From contig NZ_CP085135.1 in assembly GCF_020616515.1 (NCBI RefSeq), positions 1,240,001-1,304,000 of the forward strand: DNA of 64,000 nt. The letters run 5' to 3'. This document shows, in pieces, positions 18,029 to 25,253 of this stretch (its first letter is position 1; each line of letters starts with the position of its first letter). The position numbers and the translations under genes were made by a program. Origin of the DNA: Mesorhizobium sp. PAMC28654 (GTDB lineage Bacteria > Pseudomonadota > Alphaproteobacteria > Rhizobiales > Rhizobiaceae). The notes beneath the pieces were generated by a model. The model was given only the letters and a program-made list of their open reading frames with translations. It searched no databases and was not told the origin of the DNA.

Positions 18029-19810
18029 TCAGTCGAGCATGACGATCGCCGTCGGCGCGTCTTCCTGATGTTCGGCAAGTTCCTCGAATTCGGTGATCTT
18101 GTCGATTTCGGTGCCCATGGAGATGTTGGTGACGCGCTCGAGGATGAATTCGAGCACGACCGGAACCTGATGTTCCTTCATCAGCCGTTGCGCCTCCTTG
18201 AAGGCACCAGCGAATTCCTCCGGCTTGCGCACCCTGACGGCCTTGCAACCCATGGCTTCGGCGACGGCGACATGGTCAACGCCGTAGCCCGCTTCGGGAT
18301 CACCGGTCCGGTTGATGTTCTCGAAGGCGAGGTTGACTTCGAAATCCATCGAGAAGCCGCGCTGCGCCTGTCGGATCAGGCCGAGATAGGCATTGTTCAC
18401 GACGACGTGGATATAAGGCAGCTTGTGCTGCGCCCCAACAGCCAGTTCCTCGATCATGAACTGGAAATCATAGTCGCCAGATAGCGCCACGATGTTGCGA
18501 TCCGGGTCAGCGGCGCGAACGCCGAGCGCTGCCGGCAGCGTCCAACCGAGCGGTCCGGCCTGCCCGCAATTGATCCAGTTGCGTGGCTTGTAGACATGCA
18601 GGAACTGCGCGCCGGCGATCTGCGACAGCCCGATCGTGGTGACATAGGTGGTGTCGCGGCCAAACGCCTTGTTCATCTCTTCATAGACGCGCTGCGGCTT
18701 CAGCGGCACCTGGTCGAAATGCGTTTTGCGCTTCATCGTCTTCTTGCGCTGCTGGCACTCCCTGGCCCAGCCCGACCAGTCACGCAGCTTTCCCACCGTC
18801 TTCCATTCGGTGGCGACGTCGAGCAGAATCTTCAGCGCCGCGCCCGCATCCGAGACGACGCCAAGGTCCGGTGCGAAGACACGACCAATCTGCGTCGGCT
18901 CTATGTCGACATGAATGAACTTTTTCCCCTTGGTGTAGACGTCGACCGAACCGGTATGGCGATTGGCCCAGCGGTTGCCGATACCGAAGACGAAGTCAGC
19001 CTCGATCATGGTGGCGTTGCCGTAGCGGTGCGAGGTCTGCAGGCCGCACATGCCTGCCATCAACCGGTGATCGTCGGGTATCGCGCCCCAGCCCATCAAG
19101 GTCGGGATGACCGGAACGCCGGTGATCTCGGCGAATTCGATGAGAAGGTCGGAGGCATCCGCATTGATGATGCCGCCACCAGCCACGATCAATGGCTTTT
19201 CGGCCGCATTCAGCATGTCCAGCGCCTTCTCGGCCTGACCGCGTGTCATCGCGGGCTTGAACGGCATCATCGGCTCATAGGCGTCGATGTCGAATTCGAT
19301 CTCAGCCAGTTGCACGTCAACGGGAAGATCAATCAGGACAGGCCCCGGCCGCGACGAGCGCATCAGATGGAACGCCTTCTGCAGCGCCATCGGCACCAGA
19401 TAGGGCTCCATGACGGTGACCGCCCATTTGGCGACGGGGGCCGCGATGGCGGCGATATCGACTGCCTGGAAATCCTCCTTGTTCAACCGGGCGCGCGGCG
19501 CCTGGCCGGTGATGCACAGGATCGGAATCGAATCGGCGGCGGCCGAGTAAAGCCCGGTGATCATGTCGGTGCCCGCCGGGCCCGATGTGCCGATGCAAAG
19601 CCCGATATTGCCTGATTTGGCACGGGTGTAACCCTCAGCCATATGCGAAGCGCCCTCGACGTGGCGGGCAAGAACGTGGCGGATCGAGCCCCTCGCCTTC
19701 AACGCCGAATAGAGGGGATTGATCGCAGCGCCCGGCACGCCGAAGGCGCAGGAAATGCCTTCCTTTTCGAGAACGAGAACCGCGGCATCGACAGCGCGCA
19801 TCCTGGCCAT
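18029..19810 (-). CDS. gcl: Glyoxylate carboligase
   Basis: Thiamine-diphosphate enzyme that joins two glyoxylates to tartronate semialdehyde and CO2. Starting at the ATG seven bases after GGAGGG, the protein is 593 aa, the same length as E. coli Gcl, and begins [20 protein letters not shown]. The residue that is a catalytic glutamate in most ThDP enzymes is valine here (Val51 in ARHVEGAS), the hallmark of Gcl. FAD-fold and ThDP motifs follow: [25 protein letters not shown], and [18 protein letters not shown] with [12 protein letters not shown]. It heads the gcl-hyi-glxR operon and is divergent from an IclR regulator. Confidence 0.97.
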   Translation of the reverse strand: MARMRAVDAAVLVLEKEGISCAFGVPGAAINPLYSALKARGSIRHVLARHVEGASHMAEGYTRAKSGNIGLCIGTSGPAGTDMITGLYSAAADSIPILCITGQAPRARLNKEDFQAVDIAAIAAPVAKWAVTVMEPYLVPMALQKAFHLMRSSRPGPVLIDLPVDVQLAEIEFDIDAYEPMMPFKPAMTRGQAEKALDMLNAAEKPLIVAGGGIINADASDLLIEFAEITGVPVIPTLMGWGAIPDDHRLMAGMCGLQTSHRYGNATMIEADFVFGIGNRWANRHTGSVDVYTKGKKFIHVDIEPTQIGRVFAPDLGVVSDAGAALKILLDVATEWKTVGKLRDWSGWARECQQRKKTMKRKTHFDQVPLKPQRVYEEMNKAFGRDTTYVTTIGLSQIAGAQFLHVYKPRNWINCGQAGPLGWTLPAALGVRAADPDRNIVALSGDYDFQFMIEELAVGAQHKLPYIHVVVNNAYLGLIRQAQRGFSMDFEVNLAFENINRTGDPEAGYGVDHVAVAEAMGCKAVRVRKPEEFAGAFKEAQRLMKEHQVPVVLEFILERVTNISMGTEIDKITEFEELAEHQEDAPTAIVMLD

Positions 19811-19870
19811 TTTCCAGCCCTCCACGGGATTGTCATTGTTTGATGGGCTGATGATGCTCGCGGCGGAGCT

Positions 19871-19989
19871 ATTTTTCAATTTTTTCAGAATATTTTTTCA
19901 TTTTCAGTAAATAGCCCTTATGCATTGATTCTGTTTGCGTTTTCGTTTTTCATGAATCTCATCGCCTCCAGCAGTGAAAAACTTTTTCA
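19871..19989. promoter_or_regulatory. AT-rich control region with TGAAAA repeats and a perfect dyad
   Basis: Between gcl and the divergent IclR gene. TTTTCA half-sites end at 19878, 19887, 19900 and 19906 (TGAAAA on the gcl strand), close upstream of gcl. A 15-base dyad TGAAAAACTTTTTCA lies at 19975-19989. The half-site and its inverted form resemble IclR-type operators (family knowledge). It probably serves both promoters. Confidence 0.55.
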
Positions 19990-20024
19990 TTGCGTCTTGG
20001 ACGAAATCACCGAGAATGGCGCCG

Positions 20025-20846
20025 ATGGAAACAAACGAAAAACGCCAGCGTGGCCGTCCGCGCTCCTTCAATGGTCCGGCCGAGGCCGCTTCGGTTCAGT
20101 CGCTCGACCGGGCACTGCGCATCCTGGCTATTGTCGCGGACGGTAGCGGCCTGTCGCTCAGTGAGATCGCGGCGCAGAGCGGTCTTGCCGCCTCGACCGC
20201 CTATCGCATGCTGACGACAATGGAGAACCACGGCATGGTAGAGTTCGACTCGAGCGACCAACTGTGGTCGATCGGCGTCGAGACCTACCGCATGGGCGCG
20301 GCGTTCCTGCGTCGCCGCAAGCTGGTCGACCGCGCGCGCACCGTCATGCAGGATCTGATGGAGCAAACCGGCGAAACCGCCAATCTTGGCGTCGCCGAGG
20401 ATGATTGCGTCGTCTTCGTCAGCCAGGTCGAGACACACCAGGCGATCCGCGCCTTCTTCCGGCCGGGCACGCGCAGTCCGTTCCACGCCTCGGGCATCGG
20501 CAAGGCGGTGCTGGCGCATCTCGAACCGGAACGCGTCGGCGCCATCCTGCGCAAGGCCGGCCTGGAACGCTTCACCGACAAGACGCTCTCGGATCTCCCC
20601 GCCCTCACCCGTGATCTGGGCAGGATCAAGCTGCGCGGCTGGTCCGTGGACGACGAGGAACGGCACCCGGGCATGCGCTGCGTGGCGGCGGCCATCTTCA
20701 ACGAGTTTGGCGAACCAATCGGCGGCGTCTCCGTTTCAGGACCGACAGTGCGGGTGACACCGGAACGGCTGGCCGAGATCGGGCCCCTGGTGCGCAATGC
20801 CGCGGCCGACGTGACAAAGATGATCGGCGGGGTCAGATCATCCTGA
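20025..20846 (+). CDS. IclR family transcriptional regulator
   Basis: Regulator of 273 aa from METNEKRQRGRPRSF; an ATG three codons earlier is equally possible and no strong ribosome site distinguishes them. The N-terminal winged helix has VQSLDRALRILAIVADGSGL, SEIAAQSGLAASTAYRMLTT and GMVEFDSSDQLWSIG. The effector domain has AFFRPGTRSPFHASGIGKAV, LRGWSVDDEERHPGMRCVAA and IGGVSVSGP, the usual ligand-pocket regions. It is divergent from gcl-hyi-glxR and most likely responds to glyoxylate or allantoin-type signals, as the related AllR/GclR and BhcR proteins do. The effector is inferred from context. Confidence 0.9.
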   Translation: METNEKRQRGRPRSFNGPAEAASVQSLDRALRILAIVADGSGLSLSEIAAQSGLAASTAYRMLTTMENHGMVEFDSSDQLWSIGVETYRMGAAFLRRRKLVDRARTVMQDLMEQTGETANLGVAEDDCVVFVSQVETHQAIRAFFRPGTRSPFHASGIGKAVLAHLEPERVGAILRKAGLERFTDKTLSDLPALTRDLGRIKLRGWSVDDEERHPGMRCVAAAIFNEFGEPIGGVSVSGPTVRVTPERLAEIGPLVRNAAADVTKMIGGVRSS

Positions 20847-20928
20847 CGATCCGGCAATCGCGCTCAACGATGCGGCAAGCATTCGAATCCCCTTCCGCAA
20901 CGGCCCAAGCCAGGCTTGCCCCGACAGC

Positions 20929-20958
20929 AAAAAAGGGGCTGCAAGGAGCCCCTTTTTT
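20929..20958. terminator. Bidirectional intrinsic terminator
   Basis: AAAAAAGGGGCT (20929-20940) pairs with AGCCCCTTTTTT (20947-20958) around GCAAGG. T-runs exist on both strands, between the convergent IclR gene (ends 20846) and the BA14K-like gene (ends 20987). Confidence 0.9.
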
Positions 20959-20986
20959 CTGGCTGTTTGAAACAATCGCCTCCCTC

Positions 20987-21304
20987 TCAAAGCCGGCAGT
21001 AGTGGCGATAGCCGTCGTGGCCGATATAGGTGTTGGAGTCCGGATCGTAGCTGTCGTAGCGTTCGAAGCAGCGGCGGACATGCCATGAGCCGCCTTCGTC
21101 GTCGACATAGACGGCCTGCGGCTGTTGCTGTGCCAGTGCGCTGCCGAGCAGGAAGCCGCCGACGCCAGCAGCGATGCCAATGCCCAGGCCGTAGCCGTGA
21201 TGATGATGCAAGGGATGAGCAGCCGAGGGCTGGATGGTGCCGGCCAGCATGGTGGCGGCGACGGTGGTGGCGATGAGGCCGGAAACGATTGTGCGCTTGA
21301 ACAT
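20987..21304 (-). CDS. BA14K-like secreted protein
   Basis: Small exported protein, 105 aa. Start chosen at MFKRTIVSGLIATTVAATML, eight bases after AAGGAG; the long upstream open stretch is untranslated leader. The signal peptide ends near PSAAHP, then a His cluster (HPLHHHHGYG), a glycine/alanine hydrophobic segment, and the C-terminal BA14K signature CFERYDSYDPDSNTYIGHDG with YRHYC. BA14K proteins are Brucella/rhizobial surface antigens of unclear function (lectin-like activity is reported). Its leader and first 35 residues resemble those of the neighbouring gene at 21550. Confidence 0.85.
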   Translation of the reverse strand: MFKRTIVSGLIATTVAATMLAGTIQPSAAHPLHHHHGYGLGIGIAAGVGGFLLGSALAQQQPQAVYVDDEGGSWHVRRCFERYDSYDPDSNTYIGHDGYRHYCRL

Positions 21305-21501
21305 GACGATCTCCTTGTTTCGTTGACAGAAGCGAACCATCCGCCTCTTGATCATCTGTCGTTGCGGCCACGAAAAAGGTTCGAAGATTTTTGATTTTTC
21401 TCGACGAGGCAAGAAACTGGGCTTGAGGGCACGGAATCCGTCGCCGATGGCCGCCGATCCGTCTCGCATGACGATGGCAAAGCACTGCCCTACATACGGC
21501 A

Positions 21502-21526
21502 AAAAGGGCGGCCGAAGCCGCCCTTG
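21502..21526 (-). terminator. Intrinsic terminator of the His-rich gene
   Basis: AAGGGCGGC (21505-21513) pairs with GCCGCCCTT (21518-21526) around CGAA. On the minus strand it is followed by a T-run (complement of 21502-21506), 24 bases after the 21550 stop. Confidence 0.85.
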
Positions 21527-21549
21527 CTGGTCGCGCCGTCAGGCTATTC

Positions 21550-21723
21550 TTAGAAAAGATGATGGTGATGATGGTGGTGATGCCACCACTGGTGATGATG
21601 ATGTCGGTGGTGATGGTGATGGCGGTGCATGCCGTGAGCCGACGAAGACTGGACGGTACCGGCCAAGCCAACAGTGGACAGCAAGATGGCAATGAGGCTG
21701 GAAGCGAATGCGCGTTTCAACAT
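21550..21723 (-). CDS. Small His-rich secreted protein
   Basis: 57 aa, beginning MLKRAFASSLIAILLSTVGL after AGGAG. The signal peptide ends near SSSAHG. The mature part is only about 25 residues and almost entirely histidine, in runs such as HRHHHHHRHHHHQWW, ending HHLF. A metal-binding role (Zn, Ni or Cu) is a reasonable inference from the histidines, not shown. The signal sequence, the first His cluster and the 5' leader are clearly related to the BA14K-like gene downstream, so the pair looks like a tandem duplication in which this copy lost the C-terminal domain. Confidence 0.75.
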   Translation of the reverse strand: MLKRAFASSLIAILLSTVGLAGTVQSSSAHGMHRHHHHHRHHHHQWWHHHHHHHHLF

Positions 21724-21879
21724 GACGGATCTCCTGGATCTCTGATCGAGGCGACCATTCGCCTCTGGAGCATCAGTCGTGACGGCGAGCGAAAAGGTTC
21801 GGAGAATTTCCAAGGGCAAGCAACGCCGCCGCCTCGTTGCTCAGAAAGCCGGCGCGTGGAATGCAGCGGTTACACTTGC

Positions 21880-22047
21880 TTAACCCATGCCGGTGACATG
21901 GCGTAGCCAGAAGGCAAGCGCGATAAAGCCAATGATGGTGGTCACGCCGGTCCAGTCGATGTTGGCGCTCTTCAACTCCTTGACGGCCTTCACCAGCAAA
22001 GCCCAGACAGCGACCACCATGATGGCAATGACGACAAACCTTATCAT
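21880..22047 (-). CDS. Small inner-membrane protein, unknown function
   Basis: 55 aa starting MIRFVVIAIMVVAVWALLVK; an ATG three codons earlier is possible, and GAGG sits nine bases before my choice. Two hydrophobic segments (about residues 2-22 and 32-48) are separated by a short charged loop KAVKELKSANIDWTG. No domain is recognised; small proteins of this form are common in rhizobia. Ends in RHVTGMG. It stands alone between the His-rich gene and tRNA-Thr. Confidence 0.6.
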   Translation of the reverse strand: MIRFVVIAIMVVAVWALLVKAVKELKSANIDWTGVTTIIGFIALAFWLRHVTGMG

Positions 22048-22205
22048 CCCAGACATCCTCGCGCATACGATTGCACCTCCTCCCATATAGGGCGTCGGTT
22101 GGTGGTTTTCAGGATGCCCAAGCAGGCCAGCAATCCGCCACGCCAGTGGTGAAAAACCGACTTTTGTCTTTACTGGCGCTGCAAATATGCTAACCGGTGC
22201 GCCGT

Positions 22206-22281
22206 GCCCTTGTAGCTCAGCTGGTAGAGCAGCGGTTTTGTAAACCGAAGGTCGGCGGTTCGATTCCGTCCGGGGGCACCA
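22206..22281 (+). tRNA. tRNA-Thr (TGT)
   Basis: 76-nt tRNA. Acceptor GCCCTTG pairs with CGGGGGC, discriminator A and encoded CCA follow. D arm AGCTCAGCTGGTAGAGC is canonical. The anticodon arm reads GCGGTTTTGTAAACCGA, giving TGT in the loop, with one G-A closing mismatch. The T arm is GGCGGTTCGATTCCGTC. Its last 21 bases are duplicated, minus one G, at 24481-24500. Confidence 0.93.
22261..22281 (+). repeat. attL-like tRNA-Thr 3' end (direct repeat, copy 1)
   Basis: The last 21 bases of the tRNA (T-arm 3' half, acceptor strand and CCA) are repeated at 24481-24500 in the same orientation with a single G missing. This is the usual footprint of site-specific integration at a tRNA 3' end. Confidence 0.7.
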
Positions 22282-22372
22282 GTATTTAATATCGCTATTT
22301 CAATAGGATCGAAGGTTCCGCCTTGGCCAAAATTGGCGCGCCATGCAAGGCGGCGGACGAAAAAGGCCGGTC

Positions 22373-22478
22373 AAAAGCGCGTCGCGTTTGAGCGGATTCA
22401 TGCGACGCGCTTTAAGTCTTTGTTTTTATGCATATCGTTTTCCCAAAACCGGCGCGCACTTTTGGGCGACATGCATTA
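22373..22478. repeat. Double-palindrome intergenic repeat (rhizobial type)
   Basis: Two hairpins in tandem. The first has AAAGCGCGTCGC (22374-22385) with GCGACGCGCTTT (22402-22413). The second pairs ATGCAT...CCCAAAA with TTTTGGG...ATGCAT (about 22428-22476). I recall closely similar sequences as dispersed intergenic repeats in Mesorhizobium, a memory-based call. Confidence 0.55.
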
Positions 22479-22608
22479 GCAGTGGATGACGCTCCCAGTT
22501 TGCGGTCGAAAGGGTCGGGATCACCGAGCAGATAGCTCCTCGGAAATAGCTGATCCAAGCCATGCGAGGCGGAGAGCGGCGACGCTCTTTCCCATGCCAG
22601 CTACAGAA

Positions 22609-22686
22609 TGGATACCTCGTCTCGGATTCGAACCGAGAGTGTAGGGAAATGCACCCCCCTTGTGTAACCCACTCCGCCACGAGGTA
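22609..22686 (-). tRNA. tRNA-Cys (GCA)-like gene, non-canonical
   Basis: Read on the minus strand it starts TACCTCGTGGCGGAGTGGGT. Acceptor TACCTCG pairs with CGAGGTA, and T8 can pair with an extra A just before that strand, making eight pairs. The T arm CTCGGTTCGAATCCGAG is perfect. The discriminator is T followed by encoded CCA; U73 is the cysteine-tRNA identity base. The anticodon stem AGGGG/TCCCT (or GGGGG/TCCCT) encloses a loop with T then GCA, a cysteine anticodon. The D loop keeps A-G-T-G-G...A, but the D stem is broken (only one of four pairs). Length 78 nt. It may be a divergent functional tRNA-Cys or a decaying copy; the ordinary chromosomal tRNA-Cys is not in view. Confidence 0.5.
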
Positions 22687-22729
22687 GCTAACATTAGGTG
22701 CCTCTCTGGCGAATGTGAAGTAGATTCAC

Positions 22730-23029
22730 TTAGCGATTTTGCGTATGCGGCGGACCTGTCGATCCGCCGGTCGGCGTTCCAGTAGTAGGGTGCGCCGCCA
22801 CCAAGAATCGGTAGCCATTGGTTGTCATCCATCGGGCTCGCGCGAGATGCCTCTCCCAAGCTCGGTACGCCAGCACAGGCTCCTTTTCAGGATCGATGTG
22901 CGAAACGATGTGGGCAACTTCACACCAGTCCGCGTTCTCAGCCGCGGCGTCAGGCAGGCAAATGTAGGGAAACAGGCGCTCTTCGTCGTACCCTGTCGGC
23001 GCCTCGTCCGCGACATCCGGATCAAGCAA
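22730..23029 (-). CDS. DUF2285-domain protein (QseM-like), possibly frameshifted near its end
   Basis: 99 aa from a TTG. The sequence LLDPDVADEAPTGYDEERLF, then ADWCEVAHIVSHIDPEKEP and RAWERHLARARWMTTNGYRF matches the DUF2285 extended-turn helix-turn-helix proteins found on rhizobial integrative and conjugative elements. DUF2285-only proteins such as QseM of ICEMlSym are antiactivators that bind the DUF6499 domain of the activator FseA; this one is short, acidic and lacks DUF6499, so the QseM type fits. After NGYRFL the expected ending (about RGGAP) appears in another frame (GGGAPYYW), suggesting a one-base deletion near 22797-22805, so the tail AHPTTGTPTG is probably foreign. Start uncertain; no clear ribosome site. 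An orphan piece of an ICE. Confidence 0.6.
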   Translation of the reverse strand: MLDPDVADEAPTGYDEERLFPYICLPDAAAENADWCEVAHIVSHIDPEKEPVLAYRAWERHLARARWMTTNGYRFLVAAHPTTGTPTGGSTGPPHTQNR

Positions 23030-23416
23030 TGGCTGCGCATTGCACCTTGTAGCGCCAGTTGACGATGACGACGCAAGGAGCCCGCCCCGGCGTGAGCCGA
23101 GACGGGCCTGGTGTCGTCATGACCTGCTTGAGGGAAACAGGCTTAAGCAGAACTTCGTTATGTCGACGCGGTTCCGTCCTTAGATAAAAATTCAAGCGCC
23201 GCTGGGCCAATTAAACGTCCCGCACGCGGAGGAACAACGCCCCGAAGGCGATTGCCTCGCGGCTTAATCAGGACGGGGTCAAGGCGTGTTGAGGGAAGTG
23301 CGGTACAGAAAGGTAGATTCCGGATTGCCTTGGACCTAGGAATACAAGTTGTTTTTGTTGTTTCTCTGCGCCAGTAAACCGCCACGAGGCGCACAGCACT
23401 GATATCAAAAGACCCT
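23030..23416. other. Island DNA without a recognisable gene
   Basis: Short open frames occur on both strands but none has a ribosome site or family resemblance. Probably scar sequence between the DUF2285 gene and the fucosyltransferase; it must contain the promoter of the latter. Confidence 0.4.
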
Positions 23417-24388
23417 TTGATTCTTTTCTACTCGACGTTTTTCAGCAAGCCGGTCGACATCGGCTCGATCCCCTATGATGGACCAGGGGGATTTACCCTC
23501 GACAAGCGCCGCATTGCCGAAGCCACGGCTGTGGTCTTTCATATCCCCAACTATCGGGAGATTGGCGACGCCTTCAAATATCCCGGGCAATATTGGATTG
23601 GCTGGACGATGGAGAGCCGTCAAAACTACAAGCGGTTCAACGACCCGATGTTCATGCGGCACTTCGATTTCACAGTGACGCATGAGACCAAGTCCGAGAT
23701 CTGGACGCCATATATACCGATAAAGAGTTGGTGGGATGAGGTGATGGCCATGCCTATTCCCGCCAAGACCGAAACGGCTCCTCTCGCGCTCTTCGTGTCT
23801 AAATCCAAGTCAAATCACAGCGGTCGAATGGACCTCATCGAGGGGTTGTGGGAGCACATTCCCATCGATTCCTATGGTCGGTTCAAGCGGAACAGGACGA
23901 TCGAACTTCCGGACCTCGGATCACGGTCAAAGCTCGCTGCCATCGGGCGCTACAGGTTCGGTTTTGCGTTCGAGAATTCGAAAGAGCCGGACTATGTCAC
24001 CGAGAAAATCTACGACTGTTTCAAGGCCGGGACGGTGCCGATTTACCTCGGGGCTCCCAATGTCGCTGAATTCGCCCCGCCGGGTTCGTACATCAACGCG
24101 GATGACTTCGGGAGCGCGCGTGATCTCGCTGACTATCTCAAATACCTGATCGAGACACCACAGGCATACGAAGCGTTCTTTGCGTGGCGCTCGAAGCCGC
24201 TGCCCGATTTTCTGGCGGAGAGGATTCGAGTGCTGGAGACCCCATTGTTCATCAGGTTGCTGGATTTCATTCGGCAAGAGGCTGACAACAGGCCCTCCAA
24301 TCCCGCCGGCCGCCCCGGATTACCGTTTGGGCGCCGTGAGTATCTTTCCACTCGACTCCGCAAGTGGAAGAAGAAAGTCCCGCAATAG
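23417..24388 (+). CDS. Glycosyltransferase family 10 (alpha-1,3-fucosyltransferase-like)
   Basis: 323 aa. The donor-binding signature of GT10 enzymes is clear: FGFAFENSKEPDYVTEKIYD followed by CFKAGTVPIYLGAPNVAEFA and INADDF, near residues 180-240. The N-terminus ILFYSTFFSKP is a first beta strand, so little sequence is missing. The start is unsure: TTG at 23417 is the first usual start, but the frame is open back to 23378 and a CTG at 23399 is possible. GT10 enzymes add fucose from GDP-fucose to surface glycans; in a rhizobium, lipopolysaccharide, capsule or Nod-factor decoration are possible. It lies inside the tRNA-Thr island and is more AT-rich than its neighbours, consistent with acquisition. 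Confidence 0.85.
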   Translation: MILFYSTFFSKPVDIGSIPYDGPGGFTLDKRRIAEATAVVFHIPNYREIGDAFKYPGQYWIGWTMESRQNYKRFNDPMFMRHFDFTVTHETKSEIWTPYIPIKSWWDEVMAMPIPAKTETAPLALFVSKSKSNHSGRMDLIEGLWEHIPIDSYGRFKRNRTIELPDLGSRSKLAAIGRYRFGFAFENSKEPDYVTEKIYDCFKAGTVPIYLGAPNVAEFAPPGSYINADDFGSARDLADYLKYLIETPQAYEAFFAWRSKPLPDFLAERIRVLETPLFIRLLDFIRQEADNRPSNPAGRPGLPFGRREYLSTRLRKWKKKVPQ

Positions 24389-24480
24389 ACCGCATGAACT
24401 ACTTCCGCGCGGCGATGACGAGGCGGAACTGGCTTCACCAGATTGGGCTAACGCGAGACACGGATGCAACATGAGGCGCG

Positions 24481-24500
24481 CGATTCCGTCCGGGGCACCA
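24481..24500 (+). repeat. attR-like copy of the tRNA-Thr 3' end
   Basis: Starts CGATTCCGTCC and ends GGGGCACCA, identical to 22261-22281 except for one missing G. It stands 92 bases after the fucosyltransferase with no tRNA body before it, so it marks the far end of the insertion. Confidence 0.7.
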
Positions 24501-24724
24501 AGTTTAACGAATTGACGCGGGTCTGAGTCCTCAATCCCACCTTTTTCGGATGCGGGCTTCTTCAGCGCCTCGCTCACGACCTCCTCTATTGCAGTCGCAA
24601 ACCCGCGGCGCCAGCACGCTTGCCGGAAGTCAAAATTCGCCGCGACGGAAAACCGCGCGAGCGGCGTTTAAGGATTTGCACCACTTCCCAACAACGTGTT
24701 GTGCGACCCAAAAGAGAGGACATC

Positions 24725-24976
24725 ATGAGAAAGATAATTTTGATCGCTTTTGCCGTCGGAGCCGCCCTGTCGGCAGTGGCTCCTGCTGAAGCGAGTGGCG
24801 GCTGCGGCATCGGATTTCATCGTGGGCCGTATGGCGGATGTCGCCCAAATCGCGGCCCCGTGGTCGTCGTTCCCGGCCCAGCCGTAGGTATATTCTATCC
24901 CGGCCTTGGGTATTGGTACGGTGGTCATTATTGGGGCCATCGCTATCGGCACAGTGGTGGGTGGCTCTATCGCTAG
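24725..24976 (+). CDS. Small exported Gly/His-rich protein (GCG-CRPN type)
   Basis: 83 aa starting MRKIILIAFAVGAALSAVAP, eight bases after GAGAGGA. The signal peptide ends near AEASGG. The mature protein has GGCGIGFHRGPYGGCRPN, the motif that names the GCG_CRPN group of small secreted proteins in Rhizobiales, then a Gly/Tyr/His-rich tail (YWYGGHYWGHRYRH). Function unknown. It is the first gene after the tRNA-Thr island. Confidence 0.8.
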   Translation: MRKIILIAFAVGAALSAVAPAEASGGCGIGFHRGPYGGCRPNRGPVVVVPGPAVGIFYPGLGYWYGGHYWGHRYRHSGGWLYR

Positions 24977-24991
24977 ACGCGCCATGCGTCA

Positions 24992-25019
24992 GCGGGAATG
25001 GGCAAGCTTCCGTTCCCGC
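24992..25019 (+). terminator. Hairpin after the GCG-CRPN gene
   Basis: GCGGGAA (24992-24998) pairs with TTCCCGC (25013-25019), with an inner GG/CC extension. No T-run directly follows, so it may end or stabilise the transcript without being a full intrinsic terminator. Confidence 0.4.
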
Positions 25020-25214
25020 ACCTTGCAACTGCGTGACCTTGTTTTTCACCCCCTCACTCCCATGAGCAGAGTGGCGGACCCTCCGAGTTGGGCGCAACTG
25101 CGCCCAACAGAATGCGCAATTATCACGGCCGGCACGATGAAGCCTGATGGCGGGATCCGCCGCCCTCTCGCCGTCGGTTTGAGGTGATTGCGCGAATCCG
25201 CTTGCCATCGCGAT

Positions 25215-25241
25215 GTTCACTTAATAGCTTGTAAAGTGAAC
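25215..25241. promoter_or_regulatory. Dyad GTTCACTT-N11-AAGTGAAC before the XRE-cupin gene
   Basis: Perfect 8-bp arms at 25215-25222 and 25234-25241, 12 bases before the start codon of the regulator. Position and symmetry suggest an autoregulatory operator. Confidence 0.5.
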
Positions 25242-25253
25242 TGCGAGGCCATC

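Larger units (their letters stand above)
22282..24480. mobile_element. Small genomic-island remnant inserted at tRNA-Thr
   Basis: About 2.2 kb bounded by the tRNA-Thr 3' end and its near-copy at 24481. It is visibly more AT-rich than the flanks. It holds a palindromic repeat, a tRNA-Cys-like gene, a DUF2285 gene of the kind that regulates rhizobial ICEs, and a fucosyltransferase. No integrase, relaxase or excisionase is left, so it looks like a deleted element. Confidence 0.6.

Noticed and set aside
22373..22478. CRISPR-like repeat
   Set aside because: Two different palindromes in tandem, no regular repeat-spacer series; no CRISPR array or cas gene is seen anywhere in the window.
22521..22859. 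A 112-codon open frame on the minus strand containing GGGAPYYWNADRRIDRS
   Set aside because: It overlaps both the tRNA-Cys-like gene and the DUF2285 gene, and has no ribosome site. Its start is better explained as the shifted end of the DUF2285 protein. A link of WNADRRID to the DUF6499 domain was considered but is too weak.
23158..23394. 78-codon minus-strand open frame inside the island
   Set aside because: No ribosome site, basic composition without pattern, no recognised domain.
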